A stretch of DNA of 64,000 nt from Microbulbifer yueqingensis (GTDB lineage Bacteria > Pseudomonadota > Gammaproteobacteria > Pseudomonadales > Cellvibrionaceae), in NCBI RefSeq assembly GCF_900100355.1, contig NZ_FNFH01000005.1, forward strand, positions 186,001-250,000. The letters run 5' to 3'. The position numbers and the translations under genes were made by a program. The notes below the pieces were generated by a model. It made no database searches. It worked only from the letters and a program-made list of their open reading frames with translations, and had not been told where the DNA came from. This document shows positions 1 to 11,778 of this stretch, piece by piece; the stretch's first letter is position 1, and each line of letters opens with the position of its first letter.

Positions 1-798
1 CTCTTCCTCGAAGCCGTCCCTGATCTCGGCCACGTCGCCCAGCAGCAGGCGCGTGCCGTCGGCGCGGCTCACTAGCGGGATACGTGCGAATTCGTCAGCG
101 GTGTATGCCTGGCCGCGCGTCTGTACCTGGATATCGCCCCGGTCCGAACGCACCATGCCGGCCGGCAGGTCCAGCGAGGAGCGACGCACCGCGTTGGCCA
201 CGTCGTCGAAGCTCAGGTTATAGCGGCGCAGGTCCAGCTCGGAGACCTCGATGGACACCTCGTCGGCACGGTCACCCCAGACATCCACCCGGCGCACGCC
301 CGGCAGCAGCATCAGCTTGTCGCGCAGGTCCAGGGCAGTGTCTTTCAGCTGGTGCGGCGAGACGGGACCGCCGATGGCGATCATCATCATCTGCTGCTCC
401 CACTCCTGCAGCGCCACCACCGGCCGCTCGATATCCGAGGGGAAGGTATTGATGCTGTCCACCTGCACCTTGATATCGTTAAGGAGGCGCAGCTGGTCGT
501 AGCCGTCCACTGCCTCGACCCGCACGGAGCTGTGGCTGCGACGGGACCAGGAGTTTACTTCCTTGATGCCCTTCACCTCGGAAATGGCCTGCTCCACCCG
601 CTGGGTGACCTGCTGTTCCACCTCCGCGGGCCCCGCGCCGGGATAGCTGATATCCACCGTTACGATGCCCGGGTTCAGGGTCGGGAATACCTCGCGGCCA
701 ATCTTGAACATCCCGATTACCCCGCCGATGATGATCATGATCATCAGCAGGTTGGCTGCCTTACTGTTGCGTACGAACCATCCGATTATGCCCTGCAT
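1..798 (-). CDS. RND efflux permease, N-terminal part (cut by window edge)
   Basis: The frame is open from an ATG at 798 to the left edge, giving 266 residues. The protein begins MQGIIGWFVRNSKAANLLM, then has a hydrophobic first membrane helix (about residues 14-32) and a periplasmic porter-domain sequence with ISYPGA and VEQQV...VKGI typical of AcrB/MexB/CzcA-type inner-membrane pumps. It would use proton motive force to drive substrate out through a tripartite complex with the adaptor encoded just upstream. Only 2 nt separate the adaptor stop from this ATG, and an AGGGAG ribosome site lies in the adaptor's last codons, so the two are translationally coupled. The substrate cannot be told from this fragment; the TM helices that separate drug and metal pumps lie outside the window. 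Confidence 0.93.
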   Translation of the reverse strand, partial: MQGIIGWFVRNSKAANLLMIMIIIGGVIGMFKIGREVFPTLNPGIVTVDISYPGAGPAEVEQQVTQRVEQAISEVKGIKEVNSWSRRSHSSVRVEAVDGYDQLRLLNDIKVQVDSINTFPSDIERPVVALQEWEQQMMMIAIGGPVSPHQLKDTALDLRDKLMLLPGVRRVDVWGDRADEVSIEVSELDLRRYNLSFDDVANAVRRSSLDLPAGMVRSDRGDIQVQTRGQAYTADEFARIPLVSRADGTRLLLGDVAEIRDGFEEE

Positions 799-800
799 AT

Positions 801-2048
801 TCAGCGCGCTCCCTGCACGGTACCGCCGGCGCTGGCGGCGACGCCGCCTTCGGCCGCGGGCTGTTCACTCGCTTCCTCATCGCCGAGGATGAGACCGGCC
901 GGCTTCTCGTTCAGCGGGTTGGCGGTGATCACCATGCCCTCGCGGGAATAGCCCAGGCTGGAAACGATGACGCGTTCGCCCGGCTCGATATCACCGCGCA
1001 CCCACACCTCATCGCCCACGGTCTGCAGCAGCTCGACGGTCTTGAAGCGCAGCTTGTTCTCGGCGTCCAGCACCAGCAGGTGGTCGCCTTCGTGGATGGC
1101 CTGGCGCGGCAGGCGAGCCACGTCATCAAAGGTCTTGCCGGCGATGTCCGCCTCGACGAACAGGCCATTCACCAGCGGCGCCCCACCCTCGTAGGGGGCC
1201 TTCACCTGGGCGACGGCGTAGACGAAACGGCTGTTGGGGTCGATGTTGGCCTCGGTGCGCACCAGCTGGCCGCGCCACTCTTGTTCCTGGCCGGCAATCC
1301 TCGCCTTCAGGCGCACCGCCGGGCCGTTGTCGATGGCCTTGCCCAGGGGCAGCTCCAGCAGGGCCAGCTGGCGGTCGGTAAGGGGCAGGCGCACTTCGGC
1401 GACACCGGTGCTGTGGATTTTCGCCAGCCGGGTGCCCGGCGTCACGTACTGGCCGAGGTCGACATAGGTCTCCACCACGCGGCCGGCGAAGGGTGTCTGC
1501 ACCCGCGTGCGCTCCAGGTCGAGCCGGGCCTGGTCGCGGTCGGCGCGCGCCGCCGCCACTGCCGCCTCGGCTGCGGCCAGCTGGGGCTTGCGCAGGAACA
1601 GGGCGTTGGCCTCGCTGGTGCCCAGGTCGCGCCACTCGCGCTTGGCCTGCTTGGCGCGGCCCTTCTCCTGGGCCAGGGTGGCCCTGGCGTTGGCCAGTTG
1701 GGACTCGGCCCGCACCAGTTGGTGCTCGTAGTCCGCATCCTCGATCTGCAACAGCGACTGGCCGGCCTCGAAGAAGCCGCCGGCCACGAAGGCGTCGTCA
1801 ACCTTCTCGATGGCGCCACCGACGCGGGCCACCACCTCGATCTCGTGGCGGGCGCGGACGGTGCCCTGGCTGGGTACCAGCAAGGTCTGGCGGCCGGGCT
1901 TGGCGTAGAGCACATCGGCCATCGGCGGCGCCGAGGCCTCCGCGACTTTTTCCTCAGGTTTCGGCGCCAGGGCAGACACCAATCCAATCGCGACCACGCC
2001 GACGATAACAACGACTGCAAACACCTTGTTCTTGCTGGAAATTTTCAC
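801..2048 (-). CDS. RND periplasmic adaptor (membrane fusion protein)
   Basis: 415 residues from a GTG start at 2048 preceded by GAGGA at good spacing. An N-terminal membrane anchor (about residues 8-27) is followed by a lipoyl-type half-motif (VARVGGAIEKV), an alpha-helical hairpin rich in Ala/Gln/Arg (about 105-180), the second lipoyl half (RVQTPFAGRVVE) and beta-barrel and membrane-proximal domains. This is the HlyD/AcrA-like plan of adaptors that link the inner-membrane pump to an outer-membrane TolC-type channel. The acidic, Ala-rich C-terminal tail (about 390-415) is not part of the conserved fold. No outer-membrane channel gene is visible here. The anchor lacks a lipobox Cys, so it is probably held by the N-terminal helix. 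Confidence 0.93.
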   Translation of the reverse strand: MKISSKNKVFAVVVIVGVVAIGLVSALAPKPEEKVAEASAPPMADVLYAKPGRQTLLVPSQGTVRARHEIEVVARVGGAIEKVDDAFVAGGFFEAGQSLLQIEDADYEHQLVRAESQLANARATLAQEKGRAKQAKREWRDLGTSEANALFLRKPQLAAAEAAVAAARADRDQARLDLERTRVQTPFAGRVVETYVDLGQYVTPGTRLAKIHSTGVAEVRLPLTDRQLALLELPLGKAIDNGPAVRLKARIAGQEQEWRGQLVRTEANIDPNSRFVYAVAQVKAPYEGGAPLVNGLFVEADIAGKTFDDVARLPRQAIHEGDHLLVLDAENKLRFKTVELLQTVGDEVWVRGDIEPGERVIVSSLGYSREGMVITANPLNEKPAGLILGDEEASEQPAAEGGVAASAGGTVQGAR

Positions 2049-2291
2049 GGAGTTCCTCTATCCCGGCATGGACCCAATACTGGTCAAAATTTAACTAGTT
2101 GCGCATTCTACTGGAGTTTGACGAGGAAGGCAGCGCCTGTAGATGCAGGCCGTCGCAGCGAAGTGCAGTTCGCCGCAAAACTTCCTCCCGGCGCCAGCCT
2201 CCCGCATAATGCCCCACCCCGATTTTGAGCGTGACTGGGGCCCGCCCACGGACACGAAGTACACCCCGCAGAACGGATGTAAGAAAATAAG

Positions 2292-4637
<2,346 letters not shown>

Positions 4638-4652
4638 TTTTCATCCCGCCGT

Positions 4653-4707
4653 TCGCGGCCATGGGCCGCTCCTACAAATTCCCCGTAGGAGCGGCCGCTG
4701 GCCGCGA
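4653..4707. repeat. REP-like inverted repeat pair
   Basis: Two 23-nt arms (4653-4675 and 4685-4707) pair with three central mismatches around a 9-nt loop. Each arm has a GTAGGAGCGGCC core followed by GGCCGCGA. This resembles the repetitive extragenic palindromes of pseudomonads and relatives. It lies just after tex and could end or stabilise that mRNA. Related shorter copies are at 11291, 21949 and 59581. Confidence 0.7.
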
Positions 4708-4748
4708 CACCCTCTGCACCTCACCAAAAGAACCCGGGAGCCAACCCG

Positions 4749-5660
4749 ATGCAAGACTCATCCCGCCGGCGTTTCCTGAAAGCCGCCTCCGCCACTTGTG
4801 CCGCCACGCTGCTTCCTCTCGGCTGTAGCCAGTCCGGCGGAACAGAGCCCTGGTTCCGCATCTCCCTCGCCCAGTGGTCCCTGCACCGCGCCTTCCAGAA
4901 CGGCGTCGCCAACCCGCAGAATTTTCCCCGCCTGGCCCGGCAGCTGTTCGGCATCGAGGCGGTCGAGTACGTGAACCAGTTCTACGCGGACAGCCTCAGC
5001 GACCGGGTGATCAAAAACCTGAAAGGCCAGGCCGACGGCGAGGGCGTGCAGAACCTGCTGGTGATGGTGGATGGCGAGGGGCAGCTGGGCGCCGATACGC
5101 AGGCGGAGCGGCAACACACCGTCACCCGCCACCGGCGCTGGGCGGAGATGGCAAAGGCACTCGGCTGCCATTCCATCCGCGTGAACGCGCAGAGCAGTGG
5201 CAGTTATGCAGAGCAGATGAAGAAGGCCGCCGACGGCCTGCGCCTGCTGGCCGAAAACTGCGCGGACCTGGGCCTCAACGTGCTGGTGGAGAACCACGGC
5301 GGGCTGTCCTCCAACGGCCAGTGGCTCGCGGGCGTGATGGAACTGGCTGACCACCCCCGCGTGGGCACCCTGCCCGACTTCGGCAATTTCACCATCGACC
5401 GGGACAGTGGCGAAAAATACGATCGCTACCAGGGGGTGCGGGAGCTGATGCCCTGGGCAAAGGCAGTCAGCGCCAAGAGCTATGATTTCGATAACAGCGG
5501 CAATGCCCTGGTAACCGACTTCCCACGCATGCTGGGAATTGTGAAGGATGCCGGCTATCGCGGCTGGGTGGGCATCGAGTACGAGGGCAACCGGCTGAGC
5601 GAATTCGAGGGCATCCGCCACACCCTCGCCCTGCTCGAGCGGATCCGCCGCGCCGGCTGA
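4749..5660 (+). CDS. Tat-exported sugar phosphate isomerase/epimerase-like TIM-barrel protein
   Basis: 303 residues; the ATG has GGGAG upstream. The N-terminus SSRRRFLKAASATCAATLL is a twin-arginine signal, followed by LPLGC, an imperfect lipobox, so the protein may be a Tat-exported lipoprotein or simply periplasmic. The rest matches the xylose isomerase-like TIM barrel (AP endonuclease family 2): acidic metal ligands are seen in LVENHGG, TLPDFGNF and GIEYEG. Members act on sugars or inositols; the substrate here is unknown. Export through Tat suggests folding with its metal in the cytoplasm before transport. No sugar-uptake gene lies next to it. The neighbours look unrelated. Confidence 0.85.
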   Translation: MQDSSRRRFLKAASATCAATLLPLGCSQSGGTEPWFRISLAQWSLHRAFQNGVANPQNFPRLARQLFGIEAVEYVNQFYADSLSDRVIKNLKGQADGEGVQNLLVMVDGEGQLGADTQAERQHTVTRHRRWAEMAKALGCHSIRVNAQSSGSYAEQMKKAADGLRLLAENCADLGLNVLVENHGGLSSNGQWLAGVMELADHPRVGTLPDFGNFTIDRDSGEKYDRYQGVRELMPWAKAVSAKSYDFDNSGNALVTDFPRMLGIVKDAGYRGWVGIEYEGNRLSEFEGIRHTLALLERIRRAG

Positions 5661-5709
5661 AGGTTGCACCACCGGCTGCTGGCACCCGGCCGGGAACAGT
5701 GCGACCGAG

Positions 5710-6090
5710 TCACTCCACGCGGTGCATCGCGCAGATCTTGTTGCCGGACGGGTCGCGCAGGTAGGCCAGGTACAGCTTAATACCGGAACCCTCGCGCACG
5801 CCGGGCGGGTCCTCGCAGCTCGAGCCGCCGCTGGCGAGGCCGGCTTCATGCCAGGCGTCCGCCGCCTCCGGGCTTTCCGCGGCAAAGCCGACCGTACTGC
5901 CATTGCCGTGAGTGGCCGCCTCGCCGTCGATGGGCTTGGTCAGCGCGAACACCCCGCTTCGGGAAAAATAAAAGCAGCGTCCCTTCTCGTCGAATACTCC
6001 CGGCTTGTAGCCCAGCGGCTCCAGGATGGCATCGTAAAATTTCTTGGATTCCTCGACGTCGTTTGCGCCGAGCATTACGTGGCTGAACAT
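5710..6090 (-). CDS. VOC-family (glyoxalase/bleomycin resistance fold) protein
   Basis: 126 residues with an AGGAAA ribosome site before the ATG. It begins MFSHVMLGANDVEESKKFYD and ends YLRDPSGNKICAMHR, the two beta-alpha-beta-beta-beta modules of the vicinal oxygen chelate fold; the second module carries the usual DPxGN motif. Close relatives are annotated as glyoxalase-like or lactoylglutathione-lyase-like proteins of unknown substrate. A first His (SHVML) and a C-terminal acidic position could take part in metal binding. It is convergent with the Tat-exported TIM-barrel gene. No partner gene is evident. Confidence 0.88.
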   Translation of the reverse strand: MFSHVMLGANDVEESKKFYDAILEPLGYKPGVFDEKGRCFYFSRSGVFALTKPIDGEAATHGNGSTVGFAAESPEAADAWHEAGLASGGSSCEDPPGVREGSGIKLYLAYLRDPSGNKICAMHRVE

Positions 6091-6243
6091 CTTTTTTCCT
6101 GATTATTTGATTAGTTTTAAACGAAGACTACCAGCTTCTCTGGCTCAGTCTCTAATCCGGAGGTGTTCCAGATAAACAAGCGAATCCGGAGGCCCGCCTG
6201 AATGGATTTGGGGCGCCACTGCGAGCAGGCGCCGACCACAACT

Positions 6244-8181
6244 TTATTTATTGGCCCGCCGCTCGATCAGGTCCTCCACCACCGACGGATCCGCCAGGGT
6301 AGATGTGTCGCCCAGGTTATCGAGCTCATTGCAGGCGATCTTGCGCAGGATGCGACGCATGATCTTGCCGGAGCGGGTCTTGGGCAGGCTGGGGGCCCAC
6401 TGGATGATATCGGGCTTGGCGATGGGGCCGATCTCCTGCACACACAGGTCGATCAGTTCCTGGCGCAGCTCATCCGAGGGTTCATGGCCCGCCTTGAGGG
6501 TGACATAGGCGTAGATGCCCTGACCCTTGATATCGTGCGGGTAGCCCACCACGGCGGCCTCGGCAGTATCGTCGTGCAGCACGATGGCACTCTCGATTTC
6601 CGCGGTACCGAGGCGGTGGCCGGAGACATTGAGCACGTCGTCGATGCGGCCGGTGATCCAGTAGTCGCCGTCGGCATCGCGGCGCGCGCCGTCGCCGGTG
6701 AAATAGTATCCGGGGAAAGTGGAGAAATAGGTGTCGATCATGCGCTGGTGGTTGCCGTACACCGAACGGATCATGCTGGGCCAGCTGGCCTTCATCACCA
6801 GCGCGCCCTCACCCTCACCCTCGATCTCACGGCCCTGCTCGTCCAGCAGCGCCGGCTGCACACCGAAGAATGGCTGGGTGGCGGAGCCCGGTTTCATGTC
6901 GATTGCCCCGGGCAGCGGCGTGATCAGGTGGGCACCGGTCTCGGTCTGCCACCAGGTGTCAACAATGGGGCAGCGCTTGTCGCCCACCACCTCGTAGTAC
7001 CACTCCCACGCCTCGGGATTGATCGGCTCACCCACGGTGCCCAGCAGTTTCAGTGAGCCGCGGTCGGTCTTCGTCACGTAGTCGTCGCCGGCGCCCATCA
7101 GGGCGCGGATGGCAGTGGGGGCGGTGTAGAAGGTGTTTACCTTGTGCTTGTCCACCACCTGCCAGCAGCGGGAAGCGTCCGGGTAGTTGGGCACGCCCTC
7201 GAACATGAGCGTGATGGCTCCCATGGCCAGCGGGCCGTACACGATATAAGTATGCCCCGTCACCCAGCCCACATCGGCGGTGCACCAGAAAACATCGCCA
7301 TCCTTGTAGTCGAAGGTGTACTTGAAGGTCATGGCCGCCATCAGCAGGTAGCCGCCGGTGGTGTGGAGCACGCCCTTGGGTTTGCCGGTGGAGCCGGAGG
7401 TATAGAGGATAAACAGCGGGTCCTCGGCGCTCATCACCTCGGGTGCACATTCGGTGTCCTGTTCTGCAACGGATTCGGCGTACCAGATGTCACGCCCGTC
7501 ATGCCAGTCCACGGTGGCACCGGTGCGCTTGAGGACGATGGCCGTATGCACATCCGGGCAGCTGGCCAGCGCCTTGTCCACGTTGGCCTTGAGGGGGATC
7601 TTGCGGCCGCCACGCACACCCTCATCGGCAGTGATCACCAGGCGGCAGTCGCTGTCCTGGATACGGTCCTTGAGGGACTCGGGGGAAAAGCCACCGAACA
7701 CCACCGAGTGGACGGCACCGATACGCGCGCAGGCGAGCATGGCGTAGGCCGCCTCGGGAACCATGGGCATGTAGATGCACACGCGGTCGCCCTTGTTCAC
7801 GCCACGCGCCTTCAGCAGGTTGGCCAGGCGACCCACCTGCTCGTGCAGCTCCCGGTAGGTGATATGTTTGCTGTCGGCGGGATCGTCGCCCTCCCAGATG
7901 ATCGCGGTCTGGTCGGCACGCTCCGTTAAGTGGCGATCGATACAGTTGGTGGTGACATTCAGCTCGCCGTCGGCGAACCAGGCGCAGTGGCCTTTTTTCA
8001 GGTCCTCTTCCGCCACCTGGGTGAAGGGCTTTTCCCAGTCCAGGAAATCGGTGGCCTGCTGCGACCAGAAGGCCTGTGGCTCCTCCACCGACTGGCGGTA
8101 CATCTCGCGGTAGTCCTCCGCGCTGATATGCGCATCGGCGGCGAATTCCTCGGGTACGGGACGGGCGTGCACTTCAGACAT
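6244..8181 (-). CDS. acs: Acetyl-CoA synthetase
   Basis: 645 residues (E. coli Acs is 652). I place the start at the ATG at 8181, which has AAGGGAG upstream and gives [13 protein letters not shown]; the longer frame to 8217 has no support. It activates acetate through acetyl-AMP to acetyl-CoA. Seen: the adenylate-forming loop [12 protein letters not shown], the hinge region [15 protein letters not shown] and the C-terminal [11 protein letters not shown], whose Lys is the known site of inhibitory acetylation in this family. Upstream on the same strand lie a deacetylase-fold enzyme and a CoA-transferase/GNAT fusion, which suggests that acetylation of this Lys is controlled locally. Confidence 0.98.
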   Translation of the reverse strand: MSEVHARPVPEEFAADAHISAEDYREMYRQSVEEPQAFWSQQATDFLDWEKPFTQVAEEDLKKGHCAWFADGELNVTTNCIDRHLTERADQTAIIWEGDDPADSKHITYRELHEQVGRLANLLKARGVNKGDRVCIYMPMVPEAAYAMLACARIGAVHSVVFGGFSPESLKDRIQDSDCRLVITADEGVRGGRKIPLKANVDKALASCPDVHTAIVLKRTGATVDWHDGRDIWYAESVAEQDTECAPEVMSAEDPLFILYTSGSTGKPKGVLHTTGGYLLMAAMTFKYTFDYKDGDVFWCTADVGWVTGHTYIVYGPLAMGAITLMFEGVPNYPDASRCWQVVDKHKVNTFYTAPTAIRALMGAGDDYVTKTDRGSLKLLGTVGEPINPEAWEWYYEVVGDKRCPIVDTWWQTETGAHLITPLPGAIDMKPGSATQPFFGVQPALLDEQGREIEGEGEGALVMKASWPSMIRSVYGNHQRMIDTYFSTFPGYYFTGDGARRDADGDYWITGRIDDVLNVSGHRLGTAEIESAIVLHDDTAEAAVVGYPHDIKGQGIYAYVTLKAGHEPSDELRQELIDLCVQEIGPIAKPDIIQWAPSLPKTRSGKIMRRILRKIACNELDNLGDTSTLADPSVVEDLIERRANK

Positions 8182-8324
8182 GGTTTTCTCCCTTATTAGA
8201 GTTATCCGGCCGTTCACTCAGCCTCACTATGCATGCAAGGGTAGCCCATGGGCGGGTGCTCCTTCATCACAGCCACGTCGAGCGCCCATCCTTTTCCGGA
8301 GCCGGATCCTGGCTCCGCCCTTTA

Positions 8325-8349
8325 TAACACCGGCCGGTGACCGGTGTTA
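8325..8349. repeat. Perfect inverted repeat between acs and the deacetylase-like gene
   Basis: Arms TAACACCGG (8325-8333) and CCGGTGTTA (8341-8349) surround a 7-nt loop. A second small hairpin (GGAGCC...GGCTCC) lies about 25 nt away at 8298-8316. Neither has a T-run, so these may be weak terminators, processing sites or a regulator site ahead of acs. Confidence 0.4.
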
Positions 8350-8358
8350 ACGCCCTGA

Positions 8359-9282
8359 TCAGCCGCCCATCAGGCCCTTCAGGTGCGCCACCACGCTGCG
8401 ACCCAGCGCACTGAGGGCATAACCGCCCTCCAGCGTGGAAACGATACGCCCGCCGGCGTGGCGCTCGGCCAGCTGCCGCACGGTATCCGTGACCCAGCGA
8501 TAGTCCTCTTCCACGAAGCGCAGCTGGGACATCTCGTCCTCGATATGGCCGTCGAAACCGGCGGAGATAAACAGCATCTGCGGCCGGAATGCCTCCAGGG
8601 CGGGCAGCCACTGCTCCTCCACCGCACGGCGCAGCTCGGCCCCGCCGGCCCCGGGTTCCAGGGGGGTATTGACGATATGAGGCGGCAGGTCGCCGGTGCC
8701 GGAAAAGGGATAAAAGGGGTGCTGGAAGCTGGAGCACAGCAGGTAGCCCTGCTCATCGCGCACGAAATCCTCGGTGCCGTTGCCGTGGTGCACATCGAAA
8801 TCGACGATCGCCACCCGCTCGAGGCCGTGGTGATGACGTGCGTGGGCGGCCGCGATGGCAATGTTGTTGAACAGGCAGAAGCCCATGGCCCGGTCGCGCT
8901 CGGCGTGGTGGCCGGGCGGGCGCACCGCGCAGAAGGCCGACTGCACCTCGCCGGCCATCACCCGGTCCACCGCCGAGACCGCCGCGCCGGCGGCACGCAG
9001 GGCCGCCTCCAGCGAGTCGGGACACATGGAGGTATCCGGGTCGAGGATCTCGGTCCCCTCTGACGGCGCCCGGGCGAAAATGGACTCCACATAGTCAGGG
9101 TCATGCACCAGCTCCAGTTGCGCCCGCGTTGCCCGCGGCGCGTCGAAGTGCTGCAGCACGAAGTCCATGCCGCTGGCCAGCAGCTGGTCCTGGATGGCAT
9201 CGAGGCGCGCGGGGCGCTCGGGATGTCCCTCCCCCATGTCGTGGAGGGCACAGGCGGGGCTGGTGATCAATCCGACGGACAT
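8359..9282 (-). CDS. Histone deacetylase-fold amidohydrolase (AcuC/HDAC family)
   Basis: 307 residues from the ATG at 9282, which has GAGGA upstream; the longer frame to 9483 overlaps the neighbouring gene and starts with non-family sequence. Zinc-hydrolase residues of the arginase/deacetylase fold are present: RPPGHHAE (His125, His126), DFDVHHGNG (zinc ligands Asp163 and His165) and ISAGFDGH (Asp244), plus the GGY loop near the C-terminus. The family removes acetyl groups from lysines, polyamines or acetoin-pathway targets. Lying between acs and a GNAT-fused CoA-transferase, it could deacetylate Acs as B. subtilis AcuC does. A polyamine or other small-molecule amide substrate is also possible; a spermidine operon lies 5 kb away. 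Confidence 0.9.
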   Translation of the reverse strand: MSVGLITSPACALHDMGEGHPERPARLDAIQDQLLASGMDFVLQHFDAPRATRAQLELVHDPDYVESIFARAPSEGTEILDPDTSMCPDSLEAALRAAGAAVSAVDRVMAGEVQSAFCAVRPPGHHAERDRAMGFCLFNNIAIAAAHARHHHGLERVAIVDFDVHHGNGTEDFVRDEQGYLLCSSFQHPFYPFSGTGDLPPHIVNTPLEPGAGGAELRRAVEEQWLPALEAFRPQMLFISAGFDGHIEDEMSQLRFVEEDYRWVTDTVRQLAERHAGGRIVSTLEGGYALSALGRSVVAHLKGLMGG

Positions 9283-9367
9283 GTCTGGCTTCCTCGCACG
9301 GTCCATTTGGCTCACTGGCAGGGACACCAGTGTAGCGCTGCCCGGTCGAAGGGGCGACTTCCCGGCG

Positions 9368-11221
9368 CTAGCTGTCCTCGCCCCGTTGCAGGTCCAGCTC
9401 CAGGATGAGTTCTTCGGCGTCCTCCCCGAGCCGGGCACTGAAGCCGCGGTTCTCGAATACCGCCAGCATGGGGCGATTGTCACGGCGCACGTAGGCCATC
9501 ATGCGGTCTATACCGCGACTGCGGGCGATTTCCTCCATCTCTTCCAGCAGCGCGGTAGCGATACCCTTGCCACGGCGGCTCTCCTTGATCACGAAGGCCA
9601 CCTCGCAGCTGTTGTCGGCGGGATTGTAATAGTAACGGCCGACACCCTGGATCACCTCTGCCTGCCCCTGCCGGTCGGTAAAGCACAGGGCCAGGTCGCG
9701 CCGCTGGTCCACGCTTACCAGGCTGCAGGATTTCTCCCGCGACATCTGGGTGACGTGGTGGTTGTAGCGCATCAGCAGGGTTTCCTTGTTGTGGGTGTAG
9801 AAGAATTCCTGCAGGCGGCGCTCGTCGGCAGGCCGCAGCGGGCGCAAGGTGTACTCGATCCCATCGAAGGTGAATTTTTTCGACTCCACCGGCCCCAGCT
9901 CGGGTACCGAGGTGGGTGCCTGCTCCTGGTACTCGGGCACCCAGTAGAAGTTGCGTACTTCTTCCAGCAGTTCGCGGCGGAATTTCGGGTGCGCGATGCG
10001 AATCAGTTCCAGCGCCCGTTCGCGAATACTCTTCCCGTGTAGCCAGGCGATACCGTACTCCGTCACTACATAGTGCACATGGCCGCGCGAGGTCACCACG
10101 CCACCGCCCGGGGTGAGGGTGGTGACGATGCGGGAGCGCTTGCCGTCGCGAGTGGTGGACGGCAGCGCGATGATCGGCTTGCCACCCCGACTCAGTGCCG
10201 CCCCGCGGATGAAATCCACCTGCCCGCCGATGCCGCTGTAGAAGCGCCGGCCGATGGAATCCGATACCACCTGCCCAGTCAAATCCACCTCGATGGCACC
10301 GTTGATGGAGACCATCTTGTCGTTGCGCGCGATCCTGGTGGGGGAATTGGTGTGCTCGGCGGGATAGAACTCCACGTGGGGGTTGCCATCGACAAAGTCG
10401 TACAGCCGGCGGGTGCCCATGCAGAAGGTGGTGACCGCCTTGCCCCGGTGGAAAGTCTTCTTGCGGTTGTTGATCACCCCGCTCTTCATCAGGTCGATGA
10501 TGCCGTCCGAGATCATCTCGCTGTGCACGCCCAGGTCGCGGTGATTGCCCAGGTAGCGCAGCACGGCATCCGGGATCTTGCCGATGCCCAGCTGCAGGGT
10601 CGCGCCATTGTCCACCAACAGCGAGACGTACTGGCCGATCTGCTCGGTGACCTGGTCCAGCTCCGCCGGCGGCAGCTCGGGCAGTTCCTCGGCTTCTTCC
10701 AGCCAGGCGTCGATCTGGTCGGTATGCACGAAGCTGTGGCCGCTGGTGCGCGGCATGCGCGGGTTTACCTGGGCCACCACCCTGCGGGCAAAGCGGACCG
10801 CGGCGGACACCACATCCACGCTGACCCCGAGTGAACAGTAGCCGAACTCGTCCGGCGGGCTCACCATCACCAGCGCCACGTCCAGCGGCAGGATCTTTTC
10901 GCGGAAGAGCGACGGGATTTCCGAGAGGAAGCAGGGGGTATAGTCGGCACGCCCCTCGGCGATGGCCTCGCGCACGTTGGCACCGCCGATAAACAACGAG
11001 TTGACCTTGAACAGGTCGCGATAGCGCGGCGTCGCCCAGACATTGTCGGATAGCGTGAGGATGTGGGTAACCTCGATATCGTGCAGGCCGTGGCTGTGCT
11101 CGATCAGGTCTGCCACCAGGGCATTGGGCACGGCGGCGTTGGAGCCGATAAAGATCCGGCAGCCGGATTTCAGCAGGTCTCCCCACTGCACCCCGGCCCC
11201 GCTTTTCGGGCAAGTAAGCAT
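9368..11221 (-). CDS. Acetyl-CoA hydrolase/CoA-transferase fused to a GNAT acetyltransferase
   Basis: 617 residues. Residues about 1-430 match the acetyl-CoA hydrolase/transferase (Cat1-like) family, including GVHSEM with the likely catalytic Glu and the glycine-rich SGIGGQVDFIRGA. After a linker, residues about 455-600 form a GNAT domain with the acetyl-CoA-binding motif RRGKGIA and the closing VFENRGF. Similar fusions are known from database annotation. The first domain could move CoA between acetyl-CoA and acids or hydrolyse acetyl-CoA, and the second could acetylate a protein, perhaps Acs. The start at 11221 has only a weak ribosome site. The gene is 85 nt upstream of the deacetylase-like gene, so an operon is likely. 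Confidence 0.92.
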   Translation of the reverse strand: MLTCPKSGAGVQWGDLLKSGCRIFIGSNAAVPNALVADLIEHSHGLHDIEVTHILTLSDNVWATPRYRDLFKVNSLFIGGANVREAIAEGRADYTPCFLSEIPSLFREKILPLDVALVMVSPPDEFGYCSLGVSVDVVSAAVRFARRVVAQVNPRMPRTSGHSFVHTDQIDAWLEEAEELPELPPAELDQVTEQIGQYVSLLVDNGATLQLGIGKIPDAVLRYLGNHRDLGVHSEMISDGIIDLMKSGVINNRKKTFHRGKAVTTFCMGTRRLYDFVDGNPHVEFYPAEHTNSPTRIARNDKMVSINGAIEVDLTGQVVSDSIGRRFYSGIGGQVDFIRGAALSRGGKPIIALPSTTRDGKRSRIVTTLTPGGGVVTSRGHVHYVVTEYGIAWLHGKSIRERALELIRIAHPKFRRELLEEVRNFYWVPEYQEQAPTSVPELGPVESKKFTFDGIEYTLRPLRPADERRLQEFFYTHNKETLLMRYNHHVTQMSREKSCSLVSVDQRRDLALCFTDRQGQAEVIQGVGRYYYNPADNSCEVAFVIKESRRGKGIATALLEEMEEIARSRGIDRMMAYVRRDNRPMLAVFENRGFSARLGEDAEELILELDLQRGEDS

Positions 11222-11290
11222 GACGGCGCCTGTCAGTTCGCGAGCGACAGGGTGATGGTAGCGCGGCAGGGGGCGGGCCCCAAGGGGATC

Positions 11291-11323
11291 CCTGCAGGGG
11301 CGGCCGATGGCCGCGCCTGCAGG
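11291..11323. repeat. REP-like palindrome
   Basis: Two 15-nt arms (CCTGCAGGGGCGGCC and its near complement, one mismatch) flank a GAT loop. The GGCGGCC/GGCCGC core resembles the element after tex. It lies between panD and the CoA-transferase/GNAT gene, about 18 nt beyond the panD stop, and may act as a panD terminator. Confidence 0.5.
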
Positions 11324-11340
11324 CAGAAAACAGGAGGGAA

Positions 11341-11727
11341 TCAGGCCTCGGCCAGCTGCACCGGGATGGTGTTGGTGCTGCGCTCTACCCGGTTATGCTC
11401 GTCGAGGTATACCAGCTTCGGCTTGAAGGTATCAGCCTCTGCCTCGGTCATCTGCGCGTAGGAGGCGATGATGATACGGTCGCCCACCTGCACCCGCCGC
11501 GCGGCGGCGCCGTTCATGGAGATGATGCCGGAACCGCGCTCGGCCAGGATCACGTAGGTGTGGAACCGCTCGCCGTTACTGACGTTGTAGATATCGATCT
11601 TCTCGAACTCGCGCAGGCCCGCCAGCTCTACCAGGTCCTGGTCGATTGCGCAGGAGCCGTCATACCAGAGCTCCGCCTGGGTGACCGCGGCCATGTGCAG
11701 CTTGCACTTGAGCATTTCAATCTGCAT
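11341..11727 (-). CDS. panD: Aspartate 1-decarboxylase (pyruvoyl enzyme)
   Basis: 128 residues with a strong GGGGGAGG ribosome site. PanD makes beta-alanine from L-aspartate for pantothenate and CoA. The self-cleavage site is intact: WYDGSCAID, with Gly24-Ser25, where Ser25 becomes the pyruvoyl group. Other family sequence is visible, such as GERFHTYVI and the NGAAAR segment. It lies 51 nt downstream of panC and is probably cotranscribed. panB, often next to these two genes, is not in this window. Confidence 0.97.
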   Translation of the reverse strand: MQIEMLKCKLHMAAVTQAELWYDGSCAIDQDLVELAGLREFEKIDIYNVSNGERFHTYVILAERGSGIISMNGAAARRVQVGDRIIIASYAQMTEAEADTFKPKLVYLDEHNRVERSTNTIPVQLAEA

Positions 11728-11778
11728 GGGTTACCTCCCCCCGGAACTCCGGTGAAAAATCAGAGCTCCAGCGAAACA

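Noticed and set aside
9282..9483. N-terminal extension of the deacetylase-like protein
   Set aside because: It overlaps the CoA-transferase/GNAT gene, has no ribosome site and contains no family sequence; the ATG at 9282 has GAGGA.
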